The translations under genes were made by a program, and so were the position numbers. A DNA stretch of 64,000 bases, from the NCBI GenBank assembly GCA_023135195.1, contig JAGLTQ010000100.1, positions 1-64,000 of the forward strand, given 5' to 3'. The first letter of the stretch is position 1, and the number at the start of each line of letters is the position of its first letter. Source of the DNA: Gammaproteobacteria bacterium (GTDB lineage: Bacteria; Pseudomonadota; Gammaproteobacteria; UBA6429; Thiohalophilaceae). The notes under the pieces are model-generated. The model saw only the letters and a list, made by a program, of their open reading frames with translations. It did no database searches and was not told where the DNA came from. Below, piece after piece: positions 54,288-64,000 of this stretch.

Positions 54288-54910
54288 TAATTTTTTTCCT
54301 GTTGCACACGATCGCCATGCATAACATCAACAATTTTAAGAGCTTCCTCTTCCATTTTCAGAACCAGCTCATCAACACGACCACGGAAGAAACGGTAAAA
54401 AATCAAAGTTGGAATTGCGACAGATAATCCTGCTGCCGTTGTTATTAACGCTTCAGAAATACCACCCGCTAATATCGTTGGATTACCCACACCTTGAGTT
54501 GTAATTGCGGCAAAAACTTTAATCATGCCAATAACCGTACCTAACAAACCCATTAACGGGGTTATCGAAGCAATTGTGCCCAAAGTATTAAGATAGCGCT
54601 CAAGTTCATGAATCACCTGGTGCCCCACTTCTTCGATACTTTCTTTCATTATTTCACGAGGGTGATCGCGATTAATTAAGCCTGCCGCAAGAATCTTTCC
54701 TAGTGGAGAATTATTACCAAGCGCAACAATATGTTCATCTGTCAGAGTTTTGCTTTTATGCCACTGCCATACTTGAGCAACTAAACTGGGAGGAGTAACT
54801 TTTTTAGCTTGTAATGACCAGAATCGTTCCGCCACTATTGCCAAAGCAATGACTGAACTCGCAAGAATAGGCAGCATCAACCAGCCGCCATGTTGAATCA
54901 TCTCGAACAC
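54287..54910 (-). CDS. exbB: ExbB/TolQ-family proton channel
   Basis: This 207-residue membrane protein has three helices (about 10-30, 110-132 and 150-175). The last two carry the family motif ITPLMGLLGTVIGMI and LITTAAGLSVAIPTLI, with the pore Thr residues. It forms the channel for the ExbD partner whose gene overlaps its end. It is the housekeeping relative of the longer MotA/TolQ protein at 33630. Confidence 0.93.
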   Translation of the reverse strand: MFEMIQHGGWLMLPILASSVIALAIVAERFWSLQAKKVTPPSLVAQVWQWHKSKTLTDEHIVALGNNSPLGKILAAGLINRDHPREIMKESIEEVGHQVIHELERYLNTLGTIASITPLMGLLGTVIGMIKVFAAITTQGVGNPTILAGGISEALITTAAGLSVAIPTLIFYRFFRGRVDELVLKMEEEALKIVDVMHGDRVQQEKN

Positions 54911-55004
54911 TTTTTGGGTTCCTTATACTACAAAATATAGGTGAAAATCTGGTGCTCACTTTATCAGAGACGACGGTGTGCGGATAGGGTATCGTTCACA
55001 GCAT

Positions 55005-57368
55005 TTAGTGGTGACTGTTCCAGTATTTTTGGCTCTCTTTACGATATTCATCAGGCTTTTTGCTGCTGCTTTTTTGACCAACACTACCGAGTAATACAGA
55101 AATAGCACCCGAATTGTGTGTTTTAAGAATGGGGATGTGCCTCCCTTTATATCGAGCTAAAACCGTTGCATGAGGCATACGATAGCGGTTCATAAACCCA
55201 ACAGGTATTAAGATATAGTCAGGATCAACTGCCTCTAGAAAAGCCCTGGATGACGATGTTTTACTGCCATGGTGTGGAGCAACCAGGTATGTGGATTTTA
55301 ATTGCTCATAGCGCTCTTCTACTAGCTGCTTTTCAGCCCGTTTTTCAATATCTGCACTCAATAATAATGATTCCTTTCCTGTGCTTATCCGCAAGACACA
55401 TGAGGCATTATTACGCTTTTTATAGCTAAGTGACTCATCTGGATTAAGCATTTCAAATAAAATACCATCCCATACCCAGTTTTGGCCCGCCCGGCATGCT
55501 TCACTGCCCTTTTCACCATAACTACTCACTAAACGATGGATTTCGAATTCTTTTTGAATAGATTTATAGCCTCCACGGTGGTCATTATCCTTATGGCTTA
55601 GAACGAGCATATCGAGCTTATTAATACCCTTTTGTCTAATAAACGGAATAACCACCGCCGCCCCGGTATCAAAATTTTCACTAAATTTAGGCCCGGTATC
55701 AAACACCAGCGTATGTTTACTTGTTTGCACTACCGCAGCCAAGCCCTGCCCTACATCCAATAATGTGATTTCAGCTTCACCTTGTTTTGGCAAATGAGTA
55801 TTTGGCCATATCAGTGGAATAATGAGAAAAAAACCTAAATATTTAGCCGGCCATCCCTTTGGTGTTAACAATAAAACAAAGCCTAAACTGGCCAGACACA
55901 GCACCAATAAACCAGGTTTAACCCCATACCACTGACTTACCGGTGTATTGGCTAAATAAGACAAAAACCACCACAAGGCATTCAATATTGTGTCAGCAAG
56001 AGAAAATAGTATTGCGGCTAAATCAGGGAAAAATGAAGCCATGGATGTTGCAATCAAGGTCAGTGGAACAACTAAAAAACTCACCACAGGAATAGCAATT
56101 AGATTTGCAAATGGAGAAACGATGGATGCTTGTTGAAAAAGAAAAATAAGTAATGGAATGAGGGCTAAACTAATACGCCATTGTAAACGCCCCCATATTC
56201 TCCAGCCCTTATCAACATCAAGTCGCCCCGAAGCTGCGAGACTTATTATGCTAACAGCCGCAAAAGACAACCAGAATCCTGCCGATAAAACTGCTACAGG
56301 ATCAAGCAATAAGACACTCAACAATGCAAGACTTAACACTAGCAAACTTTGTACCTTGTGTAATTTGAAAATTGAAAACATCACAATGCTTAACATAATA
56401 AGAGCACGCTGAGCAGGAACAGCAAAACCTGATAAAGCCGCATAGAACGCCGCAATTGATAAAGCACTTAAAGCCGCGACTCGGGGCGATGCCAACTTTA
56501 ATGCCGCAGAACCACAATACGGCCATAAACGTCGGACAATAAGAAAAATAAAACCGGCAAGAAGCCCTATATGTAAGCCTGATATTGCAACAAGATGGCT
56601 GGTACCTGTGGCACGAAAAACATACCACTGTTCTTGTGATATTCCTGTTCGTTCTCCCATTGCCAGTGCAATCAGGATGCCGGCGTATTTATTTTCTGAC
56701 GTAATGCTTATTAAGGTGTCATATAAATGTTGACGTAGAATAAGCATACTATAGCCGTTTGCTTCATCATCCAGTTTTTTTGCAAACTGTTTCTTTCTGG
56801 CATTTATACGCACATAACCTGTTGCTCTTATCTTTTTTTGATACAGCCATCCTTCATAATCAAAGCCGCCTGGATTCATAAAACCATGAGGTTGTTTTAA
56901 ACGTAGCCAAAACTGCCAACGCTGTCCTGCTTTCACTTTTATCTTGCTTTTATTCTTGAAACGCCCCCCACGTTTGCCATACCAGCTAATTCGAACTTTA
57001 CCTATTGAATCAATTTTTTGTTTATTAAATTCTATGGTTTCAATATTAAATTCAAATCGCTGCTTACGGTTATCTGCAAGAGGAATACTTGCAATCACTC
57101 CCGTTACTAATAAGTCTTTACCCTGTAATTCATTTGGCAACGAAACATCTAAAACCCAATGAGCGCGTAATAAAGCCCATAGAAATCCCAGGAAGAATAA
57201 GATAATTATTCGGATATTTCGTGCAATCAGAACATTATTAAAGTAACGAGGTAAAAAAGGTAAACTAAAAATAGAAAATAGAGCCCAACACCACATAATG
57301 TTCGGCAAGCTACTAAATTGCTGAAGAAATAGAATTCCAAAGAGGAAAGATATAATCCCTGATTTCAT
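55005..57368 (-). CDS. comEC: DNA uptake channel protein ComEC/Rec2
   Basis: This protein of about 787 residues has an N-terminal OB-like extracytoplasmic domain, a competence domain with many helices (GTSHLVAISGLHIGLLAGF signature), and a C-terminal metallo-beta-lactamase-type nuclease (LDVGQGLA, FDTGPK, SHKDNDHRGG, APHHGS). It transports one DNA strand into the cytoplasm during natural transformation. An ATG at 57401 is open, but GGTGAG lies just before the ATG at 57368. It is intact, so the cell may be competent. Confidence 0.93.
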   Translation of the reverse strand: MKSGIISFLFGILFLQQFSSLPNIMWCWALFSIFSLPFLPRYFNNVLIARNIRIIILFFLGFLWALLRAHWVLDVSLPNELQGKDLLVTGVIASIPLADNRKQRFEFNIETIEFNKQKIDSIGKVRISWYGKRGGRFKNKSKIKVKAGQRWQFWLRLKQPHGFMNPGGFDYEGWLYQKKIRATGYVRINARKKQFAKKLDDEANGYSMLILRQHLYDTLISITSENKYAGILIALAMGERTGISQEQWYVFRATGTSHLVAISGLHIGLLAGFIFLIVRRLWPYCGSAALKLASPRVAALSALSIAAFYAALSGFAVPAQRALIMLSIVMFSIFKLHKVQSLLVLSLALLSVLLLDPVAVLSAGFWLSFAAVSIISLAASGRLDVDKGWRIWGRLQWRISLALIPLLIFLFQQASIVSPFANLIAIPVVSFLVVPLTLIATSMASFFPDLAAILFSLADTILNALWWFLSYLANTPVSQWYGVKPGLLVLCLASLGFVLLLTPKGWPAKYLGFFLIIPLIWPNTHLPKQGEAEITLLDVGQGLAAVVQTSKHTLVFDTGPKFSENFDTGAAVVIPFIRQKGINKLDMLVLSHKDNDHRGGYKSIQKEFEIHRLVSSYGEKGSEACRAGQNWVWDGILFEMLNPDESLSYKKRNNASCVLRISTGKESLLLSADIEKRAEKQLVEERYEQLKSTYLVAPHHGSKTSSSRAFLEAVDPDYILIPVGFMNRYRMPHATVLARYKGRHIPILKTHNSGAISVLLGSVGQKSSSKKPDEYRKESQKYWNSHH

Positions 57369-57489
57369 TAAACTCACCCGTCCTTGAGTGTGATTAAGCA
57401 TGTTAATATAACTTTATATTGGTAACAATATCTCGATATTGCTAACATCTAATTTTAGACTAACAGATTTCATTAAAATAGAAAGCCGA

Positions 57490-58026
57490 ATGCCAAAGAA
57501 GTTTATTAAACGCTACATGCCGGATCATGAAAAAATCCGTAAAAACAAACAACTTAACAAAGTGTTTGGAACTTTACTGCATGATCCGAATTTACTACAT
57601 CTAAATAGACGTTCAGTGTCCATGGCTTTTTTTGTTGGCTTGTTCGTGGCCTTTGTTCCGCTCCCTTCACAAATGATTATGGCTGCTGCCATTGCTATTC
57701 TTATTCGATGCAACCTACCTATTTCTGTTGGACTTGTTTGGGTATCTAATCCAATAACCATGCCTCCTCTCTTTTATTTTGCTTATAAAGTAGGTGCATG
57801 GATCTTAAGCACACCTGAACATGAATTTGTTTTTGAATTAAGCTGGAAATGGTTAGGTACTGAGCTCGAAGCTATATGGCAACCCTTTTTATTAGGTTGC
57901 ACTATTAGTGGAGTTGTCTTTGGCGCGTTAGGGTATATTACAATCCGACTTTTATGGCGCTTACATATCATTAATACAATTAAAGAACGAAAAAAGAAAC
58001 GAGCATTAAAAAAGGCTCAAAAATAA
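57490..58026 (+). CDS. DUF2062 membrane protein
   Basis: This protein of about 178 residues has the DUF2062 landmarks: HLNRRSVSMAFFVGLFVAFVPLPSQM and WVSNPITMPPLFY, with three to four hydrophobic helices, and a Lys-rich tail. The family is common next to comEC in gammaproteobacteria. Its role is unknown. The ATG at 57490 gives the usual MPKKF start; the in-frame upstream codon at 57439 is not needed. Confidence 0.85.
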   Translation: MPKKFIKRYMPDHEKIRKNKQLNKVFGTLLHDPNLLHLNRRSVSMAFFVGLFVAFVPLPSQMIMAAAIAILIRCNLPISVGLVWVSNPITMPPLFYFAYKVGAWILSTPEHEFVFELSWKWLGTELEAIWQPFLLGCTISGVVFGALGYITIRLLWRLHIINTIKERKKKRALKKAQK

Positions 58027-58074
58027 ATATTTTCTTAATTAACCCCAGCCTCATATAAGAAAATATGTTAATGG

Positions 58075-58159
58075 GTAGCCCGGATGAAATGTAATGTGAT
58101 CCAGGGGGAAACAGGCAAAACATTCTCTCCCGGATTTCTCTTCGCTACATCCAGGCTAC
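58075..58159. repeat. Short inverted-repeat element (GTAGCCCGGATG type)
   Basis: GTAGCCCGGATG (58075-58086) and CATCCAGGCTAC (58148-58159) form near-perfect terminal inverted repeats around a core with an internal CCGGATTTC segment. Elements with these ends are scattered in many gammaproteobacterial genomes as REP/MITE-like repeats. It lies in the 232-base gap between the DUF2062 and sucD genes, which is otherwise empty. Confidence 0.75.
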
Positions 58160-58258
58160 ATTACTCTCTTTTTAAAACATCCCTGTTATTAACAACTCTG
58201 GGAATGCGAGAATGATGTGCATTGCTTTATACCCAGCGGAGGTTAATTAGTTAAAAAG

Positions 58259-59137
58259 TTATTTACTATTTTCAATCGCCTTCTGCAATGTCGAACCAAG
58301 TTCTGCTGGTGAAGTCGCAGTGTAAACACCAGCCTTTTCAAGCGCTGCATATTTTTCTTTCGCAGTACCTTTACCACCCGCAATAATTGCACCGGCATGT
58401 CCCATACGTTTACCTTTCGGTGCTGTTACACCTGCAATGTAAGCGGCGACGGGTTTACTCATGTTTGATTTAATGAACTCGGCAGCCTCTTCTTCTGCGG
58501 AACCACCAATCTCACCTACCATAATGATTGATTCTGTTTGCGGATCATTTTCAAAAGCTTCTAAGCAGTCGATAAACGTAGTGCCAGGAATAGGATCTCC
58601 ACCTATACCAACACAAGTACTTTGACCTAAGCCTATATCGGTTGTTTGTTTAACCGCTTCATAGGTTAATGTGCCTGAACGAGAAACAATACCAACCTTA
58701 CCCGGCAGATGAATTTCACCCGGCATAATTCCGATTTTACATTCACCCGGCGTAATAACGCCCGGACAGTTTGGACCAATAAGACGAGAGTCTGATTGAT
58801 TAACAACGTGCCAAACATCTAACATATCTTTTGTTGGTATACCTTCAGTTATACAAACAATGAGTTCAAGGCCAGCATCGACGGCTTCTAATATCGCATC
58901 TTTACAAAAAGCAGCAGGTACATAAATAACGGTAGCATCAGCTTGTGTTTCATTTACCGCATCTTTAACCGTATTAAATACAGGCAAACCTAATGAAGTT
59001 TGACCTCCTTTACCGGGTGTAACACCACCCACCATTTTTGTTCCGTATTCAATGGCTTTTTCAGAATGATACTGTCCTTGCTTGCCAGTAAAGCCCTGAC
59101 AAATTACTTTTGTTTCTTTATTAATCCAGACACTCAT
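58259..59137 (-). CDS. sucD: Succinyl-CoA synthetase alpha subunit
   Basis: This 292-residue protein has the CoA-binding N-terminus ([20 protein letters not shown]) and the phosphohistidine loop ([14 protein letters not shown]). It interconverts succinyl-CoA and succinate with nucleotide phosphorylation in the TCA cycle. Its start overlaps the sucC stop in ATGA, the usual coupling of the two subunits. sucAB is not nearby. Confidence 0.97.
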   Translation of the reverse strand: MSVWINKETKVICQGFTGKQGQYHSEKAIEYGTKMVGGVTPGKGGQTSLGLPVFNTVKDAVNETQADATVIYVPAAFCKDAILEAVDAGLELIVCITEGIPTKDMLDVWHVVNQSDSRLIGPNCPGVITPGECKIGIMPGEIHLPGKVGIVSRSGTLTYEAVKQTTDIGLGQSTCVGIGGDPIPGTTFIDCLEAFENDPQTESIIMVGEIGGSAEEEAAEFIKSNMSKPVAAYIAGVTAPKGKRMGHAGAIIAGGKGTAKEKYAALEKAGVYTATSPAELGSTLQKAIENSK

Positions 59138-60300
59138 AATGACTTCACCTGCTTAACAATTTTTTCGGCCGCATCATTTAAGTTATGTGCTGTTTCAATT
59201 TTTAACGGGCTTGCATCAAGAATTTCTAATCCTTTCTTAGCATTATTGCCTTCTAAACGAACCACAACAGGTACATTAACGCCTATCTCTTCAACTGCTG
59301 CTGCAATACCTTCTGCAATAATATCGCAGCGCACTATACCTCCAAAAATATTTACTAAAATACCTTTAACCTTTTCATCCGATAAAATAATTTTAAAGGC
59401 TTCAGCTACTCTTTCTTTTGTTGCTGTTCCGCCCACATCTAAAAAGTTTGCCGGCTCACTGCCTTGTAGTTTTATTAAATCCATTGTTGCCATGGCTAAT
59501 CCCGCACCGTTTACCATGCAGCCTATTTCACCATCTAATGAAATATAATTAAGATCCCATTCTTTAGCACGGACTTCTCTTTCATCTTCTTGTGTAACAT
59601 CACGTAATTCTTCAAGATGAGCGTGACGATATAAAGCACTGTCATCAATATTTATCTTGGCATCAAGACAAAGTAAATCACCTTGCTTCGTTACAACTAA
59701 AGGATTGATTTCTAACAAAGACAAATCTTTTTCGACAAACATTTTAGCTAACGCCATCAGTAACTTACTAAACTGTTTTATTTGATCACCTTTTAAACCT
59801 AAAGCAAAACCAAGATCACGACATTGATACCCTTGTATTCCAACTATAGGATTAACAGCTGCTTTAAGAATTTTTTCGGGTGTTTCTTCGGCAACCTTTT
59901 CAATCTCCATGCCACCTTCGGTTGAGGCCATGAATACAATTTGTCGTAAAGAACGATCAATCACAGCACCAAGATAGAGTTCTCGTTCAATATCACAGGG
60001 TTGTTCGATTAATATTTTATGAATAGGTTGGCCCTTTGCATCTGTCTGAAACGTAATCAGGTTATGTCCCAGCATTGAAGATACAAAAGCTTCTACTTCT
60101 TCTTTTTTATCTGTGATTTTAACGCCGCCTGCTTTACCGCGACCACCGGCATGAACTTGAGCCTTAACGACCCAACGTTCACCACCTAACTCTTCAAGCT
60201 TAGCTTTAACTTGTGAGCTTTGGTTAACCACTCGAAACTCAGGAACAGCTATACCGTATTCGGAGAACAGTGTTTTTGACTGATACTCGTGTAGATTCAT
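59134..60300 (-). CDS. sucC: Succinyl-CoA synthetase beta subunit
   Basis: This 388-residue subunit has an ATP-grasp domain, with [16 protein letters not shown] near the N-terminus and LEINPLVV and [10 protein letters not shown] later. It determines nucleotide specificity and works with SucD. Gene order sucC-sucD and the 4-base overlap are standard. Length is typical. Confidence 0.97.
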   Translation of the reverse strand: MNLHEYQSKTLFSEYGIAVPEFRVVNQSSQVKAKLEELGGERWVVKAQVHAGGRGKAGGVKITDKKEEVEAFVSSMLGHNLITFQTDAKGQPIHKILIEQPCDIERELYLGAVIDRSLRQIVFMASTEGGMEIEKVAEETPEKILKAAVNPIVGIQGYQCRDLGFALGLKGDQIKQFSKLLMALAKMFVEKDLSLLEINPLVVTKQGDLLCLDAKINIDDSALYRHAHLEELRDVTQEDEREVRAKEWDLNYISLDGEIGCMVNGAGLAMATMDLIKLQGSEPANFLDVGGTATKERVAEAFKIILSDEKVKGILVNIFGGIVRCDIIAEGIAAAVEEIGVNVPVVVRLEGNNAKKGLEILDASPLKIETAHNLNDAAEKIVKQVKSL

Positions 60301-60355
60301 AATGATTTCCGGGTTTTAAATTTCAAGATCATTGCTAAGAACGACAGTTGTTTTC

Positions 60356-61057
60356 TTAGTTACTAATTTGACCATCAGATAAATGTAAAATGCGATCCAT
60401 CTTGTTGGCAAAATTCAAATCATGTGTAACAACAACAAAGCTGGTATTTAGCTCTCTATTTACTTCTAACATGAGCTCGTAAACCTGGTCAGCGGTTTTA
60501 CCATCAAGATTTCCCGTAGGTTCATCCGCTAAAACACACGTTGGATTAGTGACTAACGCACGCGCTAATGCAGCTCGTTGACGTTCACCACCAGAGAGTT
60601 CACTTGGTTTATGTTTGACCCGATGTCCTAAGCCAACACGCTCAAGCATACTGTTTGCTTTATCTGTCGCTTCTTTTGGGCTCAAACCACGAATTAATAA
60701 TGGCATAGCCACATTTTCCAGTGCACTAAATTCAGGTAATAAATGATGAAATTGGTAAACAAAACCCAGGTTATGATTTCTTAATATACCGCGTTGAGTT
60801 TCATCCAATGAAGCCATGTTTTTTCCTGCAACTTCAACGCGCCCTTTTGTCGGTAAATCCAGGCCACCTAATAATTGCAGTAAGGTGCTTTTACCTGAAC
60901 CGGATGAGCCAATGATAGCAACCTGTTCACCTTTATTAATACTAAGAGAAATGTCTTTTAGAACTTCAACTTCTGCTGGGCCTTCAGTAAAGGTTTTATT
61001 AAGACCTTCGCACATTAAAACGATGTCAGAAGAACCTCGATCGGAGATGTTATTCAT
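60356..61057 (-). CDS. lolD: Lipoprotein-releasing ABC transporter ATPase LolD
   Basis: This 233-residue ATPase has Walker [10 protein letters not shown], signature [15 protein letters not shown], Walker [13 protein letters not shown] and the H-loop VVTHD. It powers release of outer-membrane lipoproteins to LolA, together with the membrane subunit of the overlapping gene (8 bases). The N-terminus may start later, at the Met near residue 15. Confidence 0.95.
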   Translation of the reverse strand: MNNISDRGSSDIVLMCEGLNKTFTEGPAEVEVLKDISLSINKGEQVAIIGSSGSGKSTLLQLLGGLDLPTKGRVEVAGKNMASLDETQRGILRNHNLGFVYQFHHLLPEFSALENVAMPLLIRGLSPKEATDKANSMLERVGLGHRVKHKPSELSGGERQRAALARALVTNPTCVLADEPTGNLDGKTADQVYELMLEVNRELNTSFVVVTHDLNFANKMDRILHLSDGQISN

Positions 61058-62297
61058 AACGCAGAGCCTCCGCCGGTTGAGTCTGGCTCGCTCGCCATGC
61101 AGGATAAAGTGTTGCCACTAAACCAAGAACGAGTGAAATAGAGCAAATAGTCCAAACATCATCCCAATGTAAATCTGAGGGTAAGACGCTAATATAATAA
61201 ACAGCAGGATCAAGAATACGTATACCAAATATTCCTTCCAGAAACGGCACCACAGTATCAAGATTTAAAGCTAAACTGACTCCAGCCACCGTGCCGACTA
61301 ATGTTCCAATGAAACCAATAATCGCCCCTTGCACCATAAAGATACCCATTATGCTACGAGGTGAAGCGCCTAATGTTCTTAAGATAGCGATATCACTTTG
61401 CTTGTCCGTAACAACCATAACTAACGTCGAAACAATATTAAAAGCAGCAACCGCGACAATCAGTAGCAACAGTAAAAAGATCATACGTTTTTCAATTTTT
61501 ACTGCACGGAACCAATTTGCATGATAGCTACTCCAGTCCCTAACCCAATATTCACTTAATTCTTTATCTTGTAACTCTTCTTTTGTTAGAGGTGCAGCAA
61601 ATAAATCATTCAGTTTAGCTCGTACACCTGTCACCTGGCCTTTCATACGAAATAAACGTTGCGCATCTTTTAAATGTATTAAAGCCATGCTGCTGTCGTA
61701 TTCATACATACCGAGATAAAATACGCCAACAACGGTAAAACGTTTTAACCGTGGCGCAACCCCGGCAGGTGTCACATTTGCGCTAGGAGTAACCATGGTG
61801 ACTTTATCTCCAACATGTACACCCAAAATTCGGGCTAGGTCCTGTCCTAAAATAACGCCAAATTTTCCTGCTTTGAGATCTGTAAAACGACCCGCTTTCA
61901 TTTTTAAAGAAACATTCGAGACATCAGGTTCTTTCTCAGGCAAAACACCCCGGATCAGAGTTCCATTTACACTGGAGCCATTAATCAACATTCCTTGTGC
62001 TTCAATATAAGGGGCGGCAGCAATCACATTTTTATGTGTTTTCGTTGTTTTGAGAACAGCAGGCCAATTTTTTAAGCGGCCATCAAAATCCGTGACAGTA
62101 AGATGCGACACCATATCGAGAATGCGTTCACGGACTTCCTTTTCAAAGCCATTCATGACCGATAAAACGGTAATTAAGGCCATAACGCCAAGCGCAATTC
62201 CCATCATCGAAGACAGAGAAATGAAAGAAATGAAGTGGTTGCGGCGCTTTGCTCGTGTGTAACGAAGCCCGACAAAGAGTTCTAGTGGTTTAAACAT
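61050..62297 (-). CDS. lolC: Lipoprotein-releasing ABC transporter permease LolC/LolE
   Basis: This protein of about 415 residues has the LolCE layout: an N-terminal helix ([21 protein letters not shown]), a long periplasmic domain (about 55-265), then three helices (FtsX-like core) ending in PAEALRYE. Only one such gene is present beside lolD, so it may act as a LolF-type homodimer or have a separate partner. The ATG at 62297 gives the usual [13 protein letters not shown] start; 62321 is an open upstream alternative. Confidence 0.92.
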   Translation of the reverse strand: MFKPLELFVGLRYTRAKRRNHFISFISLSSMMGIALGVMALITVLSVMNGFEKEVRERILDMVSHLTVTDFDGRLKNWPAVLKTTKTHKNVIAAAPYIEAQGMLINGSSVNGTLIRGVLPEKEPDVSNVSLKMKAGRFTDLKAGKFGVILGQDLARILGVHVGDKVTMVTPSANVTPAGVAPRLKRFTVVGVFYLGMYEYDSSMALIHLKDAQRLFRMKGQVTGVRAKLNDLFAAPLTKEELQDKELSEYWVRDWSSYHANWFRAVKIEKRMIFLLLLLIVAVAAFNIVSTLVMVVTDKQSDIAILRTLGASPRSIMGIFMVQGAIIGFIGTLVGTVAGVSLALNLDTVVPFLEGIFGIRILDPAVYYISVLPSDLHWDDVWTICSISLVLGLVATLYPAWRASQTQPAEALRYE

Positions 62298-62426
62298 GGG
62301 GCAAATATTAACTGAAAACAACTTTCAGGCATACTATTGATTTTATTCAATTTTTTTGCATGAATTTTAACCATTAAGCAGGCCGGTTAATGGTGTAAAT
62401 GCAGAACTATTCAAAGCTAAACACAT

Positions 62427-62617
62427 CCCGTCATCGCGAACGACGGCATGGACACAGAAGAGCAACGCAGGACGATTCCATGAATGGAATCGGTAGAGTC
62501 GAGTCTGGAACGGAGACCGAGCAGTTGCCGAGGAACAACGTGACTGCGGCAATCTCATGTTAATAGCCCCTTTTGTGAGATTGCTTCGCCCGATAAAACT
62601 GGGCTCGCAATGACAGG
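62427..62617. repeat. Intergenic repeat with TCATTGCGA ends
   Basis: The ends CCCGTCATCGCGA (62427 on) and TCGCAATGACAGG (to 62617) are near-perfect inverted repeats. The interior contains the CGAAGCAATCTC type segment on the minus strand. Repeats of this kind (TCATTGCGAG...AAGCAATCTC) occur in many bacterial genomes as non-coding MITE-like elements. It fills much of the 438-base gap between lolC and the gene at 62736. Confidence 0.8.
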
Positions 62618-62735
62618 ATATCATTCAAAAGTTTATTCATGCCCTGATTAACAAGATAATGGCTTAGCTTTTGCCTGTAAGCCATTGATAGAGTATAGTT
62701 TACTCCTCAGTTGAGAATAATTCTGGAGTTATGAG

Positions 62736-63026
62736 ATGTTAAAACTAAGTCACATTACAGCAACAGGGCTACTGTTACTTGGATTATCTGCGAGCGTATC
62801 TGCAGAAGAAATTATTTTACCTACTGCAGAGCCTGAAACAACGGAGTATTCAATTCAGTTACCGGGACGTGGAATGACCATGGAATCGGTACAAAACCGA
62901 TTTGGTGAAGCGATAGAGAGATATCCAGCCGTTGGAGAGCCACCCATTTCAAAATGGACTTACAAGGATTTTAGCGTCTACTTTGAAAGCGAATATGTTA
63001 TTCATGCTGTAGTTAATAATAACTAG
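62736..63026 (+). CDS. Small exported protein of unknown function
   Basis: This 96-residue protein has a signal peptide (cleavage near VSA-EE). The mature part contains the GRGMTMESVQNRFGEA and PPISKWTYKDFSVYFE motifs, which also occur in short conserved gammaproteobacterial proteins. GGAG lies 7 bases before the ATG. It is probably periplasmic. I do not know its function. Confidence 0.8.
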   Translation: MLKLSHITATGLLLLGLSASVSAEEIILPTAEPETTEYSIQLPGRGMTMESVQNRFGEAIERYPAVGEPPISKWTYKDFSVYFESEYVIHAVVNNN

Positions 63027-63085
63027 AGTTACTGATAGCAAAATCTAAACTGAAACTCTATACCTCATCTTAGCCTAGCTCATCA

Positions 63086-63487
63086 TTACCTAAACTTAGG
63101 AAATGGCGAGTCAAGGTACCAAGCTTTACCTTCTTTATCTCTTTTCCAGTGTTGTTTAACCGTCATTATTTTTATCACTTGCTGACTTTTTTTAATATAT
63201 TTTATTTCAACAAGTAAATAGGAGTTATGCTCATCCGGCGTACTATTTTGCAGTACTGAGTAGCCTGTAACACGATAAAATTTTAGTCTTCGACGCTCAA
63301 GGTCAGATAAAGTAGACCCATTTTTATGAAAAGATTTTGCCTTGGTAAACTCTCCCCAGCGAACCGCTCTTTCATACGATCTTGTTGAACTATCAAGCAC
63401 TTGCATTGCATCGGGAGATACCGAACAAGAAAACAATGAACTCAATATGGTGCTCACTAAAACTAATTTAAATAACCGCCTAACCAT
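63086..63487 (-). CDS. Putative lipoprotein of unknown function
   Basis: This protein of about 133 residues has a lipoprotein-like signal ending SLFSCS. The ATG at 63487 has GGAGAG six bases upstream, whereas the longer frame to 63535 lacks a signal. The mature domain (about 25-133) is a mixed alpha/beta fold with YLLVEIKYIKKS and a C-terminal KAWYLDSPFP. Similar small lipoproteins occur widely in gammaproteobacteria. No function is known to me. Confidence 0.75.
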   Translation of the reverse strand: MVRRLFKLVLVSTILSSLFSCSVSPDAMQVLDSSTRSYERAVRWGEFTKAKSFHKNGSTLSDLERRRLKFYRVTGYSVLQNSTPDEHNSYLLVEIKYIKKSQQVIKIMTVKQHWKRDKEGKAWYLDSPFPKFR

Positions 63488-63568
63488 GTATCTCTCCGTT
63501 TTACTTATTATTATAGTCTGATAACATAAATACATAATAAGCAGGCTTTATAAAAGACACAACTATTA

Positions 63569-64000
63569 ATGTCAGAAGAAAGTACAGAACATAAACGACT
63601 TGGTCATAAATTCATTATTGCAATGTGGATTGCGGTAATGATTATGGTGTTTTTTTTATTTAGTGATTTGCTTGAAACAGATTACAATCCAAATCAGCAA
63701 GTCCTCAGTAAAACGACCGGTCAGCAAAATGTTGTTACGCTAAAACGTAATCGCTACGGCCACTATGTGACTCAAGGAAAAATTAATAATCATCCGGTTA
63801 CGTTCTTACTTGATACTGGTGCCAGTGATATTTCTATCCCTGACAAAATCGCAAAAAAACTTAAACTAAAGTATGGCCAGGAGCAACGTTATCAAACAGC
63901 TAACGGAGTGATTGTTGGTTATTTGACAACATTAAAGAGCGTTAGTATTGGAAACATCCAGTTACAAAATGTTCGCGCCTCTATAAATCCTAAAATGGAT
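63569..64000 (+). CDS. Retropepsin-like aspartic protease, partial
   Basis: The gene runs off the window; 144 codons are visible. A short cytoplasmic segment and one transmembrane helix (about 14-32) lead to a clan AA aspartic protease domain with LLDTGASDIS, the catalytic Asp-Thr-Gly. The flap region (TANGVIVGYL) follows. Single-domain, membrane-anchored enzymes of this type are common in proteobacteria. The C-terminal part is not visible. Confidence 0.88.
   Translation, partial: MSEESTEHKRLGHKFIIAMWIAVMIMVFFLFSDLLETDYNPNQQVLSKTTGQQNVVTLKRNRYGHYVTQGKINNHPVTFLLDTGASDISIPDKIAKKLKLKYGQEQRYQTANGVIVGYLTTLKSVSIGNIQLQNVRASINPKMD

Overview
This is 64 kb of an AT-rich gammaproteobacterial chromosome. 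The evidence for the lineage is the comEC / exbB-exbD / msbA-lpxK-Trm112 block, sucCD, lolCD, and an octaheme cytochrome of the tetrathionate-reductase type. The octaheme cytochrome and the AT-rich, signalling-heavy gene content would suit a sulfur-cycling or sediment gammaproteobacterium, but the genus cannot be read from the window. No rRNA, tRNA, CRISPR array, integrase or transposase gene was seen.

Region 1 (1-8,095) carries a respiratory pair (octaheme c cytochrome plus membrane cytochrome b), the AmmeMemoRadiSam trio (amrB-amrA divergent from amrS), a secreted endonuclease/phosphatase-family protein and a lipoprotein. Three copies of a roughly 0.4 kb non-coding repeat (A, cut by the window edge; B; C) with terminal hairpins lie between these genes. 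A broken fragment of the neighbouring beta-propeller gene sits at 6,668-6,813.

Region 2 (8,096-50,730) is an accessory signalling island of about 42 kb and the main interest of the window. It contains: (i) a TPR/beta-propeller lipoprotein and a small-membrane-protein operon; (ii) a RyR-TPR-class III nucleotidyl cyclase followed by an HD protein; (iii) a long TIR-WD40 protein with 16 near-identical WD repeats; (iv) a minus-strand operon of ECF-like sigma factor, small acidic protein, GAF protein, cytoplasmic subtilase and a kinase-pseudokinase; (v) a second minus-strand operon of FHA protein, MotA/TolQ-like channel, FHA protein with D-x-P-T-x-P motifs, PP2C phosphatase, degenerate trypsin-TM-FHA protein, vWA protein with an ExbD/MotB-like anchor, kinase-PEGA-FGE protein and several exported proteins; (vi) a divergent plus-strand pair, transmembrane PP2C and thermolysin-TM-FHA; and (vii) a plus-strand operon of TraB/TIKI-like protein, unknown protein, two TIR-beta-propeller proteins and a cyclic-nucleotide-binding protein. 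Two gene pairs are duplicated across the island: an exported 150-residue protein and a 51-54-residue helical protein that is divergent from each TIR operon.

My reading, which is inference, is that region 2 is one integrated phospho-signalling and conflict system. Envelope sensors (PEGA/FGE, inactive trypsin, thermolysin, SH3, LprI) report through Ser/Thr kinases, phosphatases and FHA adaptors. A proton-channel/vWA complex is regulated by the same proteins. TIR-WD40 proteins, and possibly a cyclic nucleotide pathway, are the effectors. It resembles the kinase/phosphatase/vWA triads and the Zorya motor only in parts, and I do not recognise the whole as a described system.

Region 3 (50,731-64,000) is ordinary chromosome: Trm112-like protein, lpxK, msbA, exbD, exbB, comEC, a DUF2062 protein, sucD, sucC, lolD, lolC/E, small exported proteins and the start of a retropepsin-like protease. 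Two intergenic repeat elements lie at 58,075 and 62,427.
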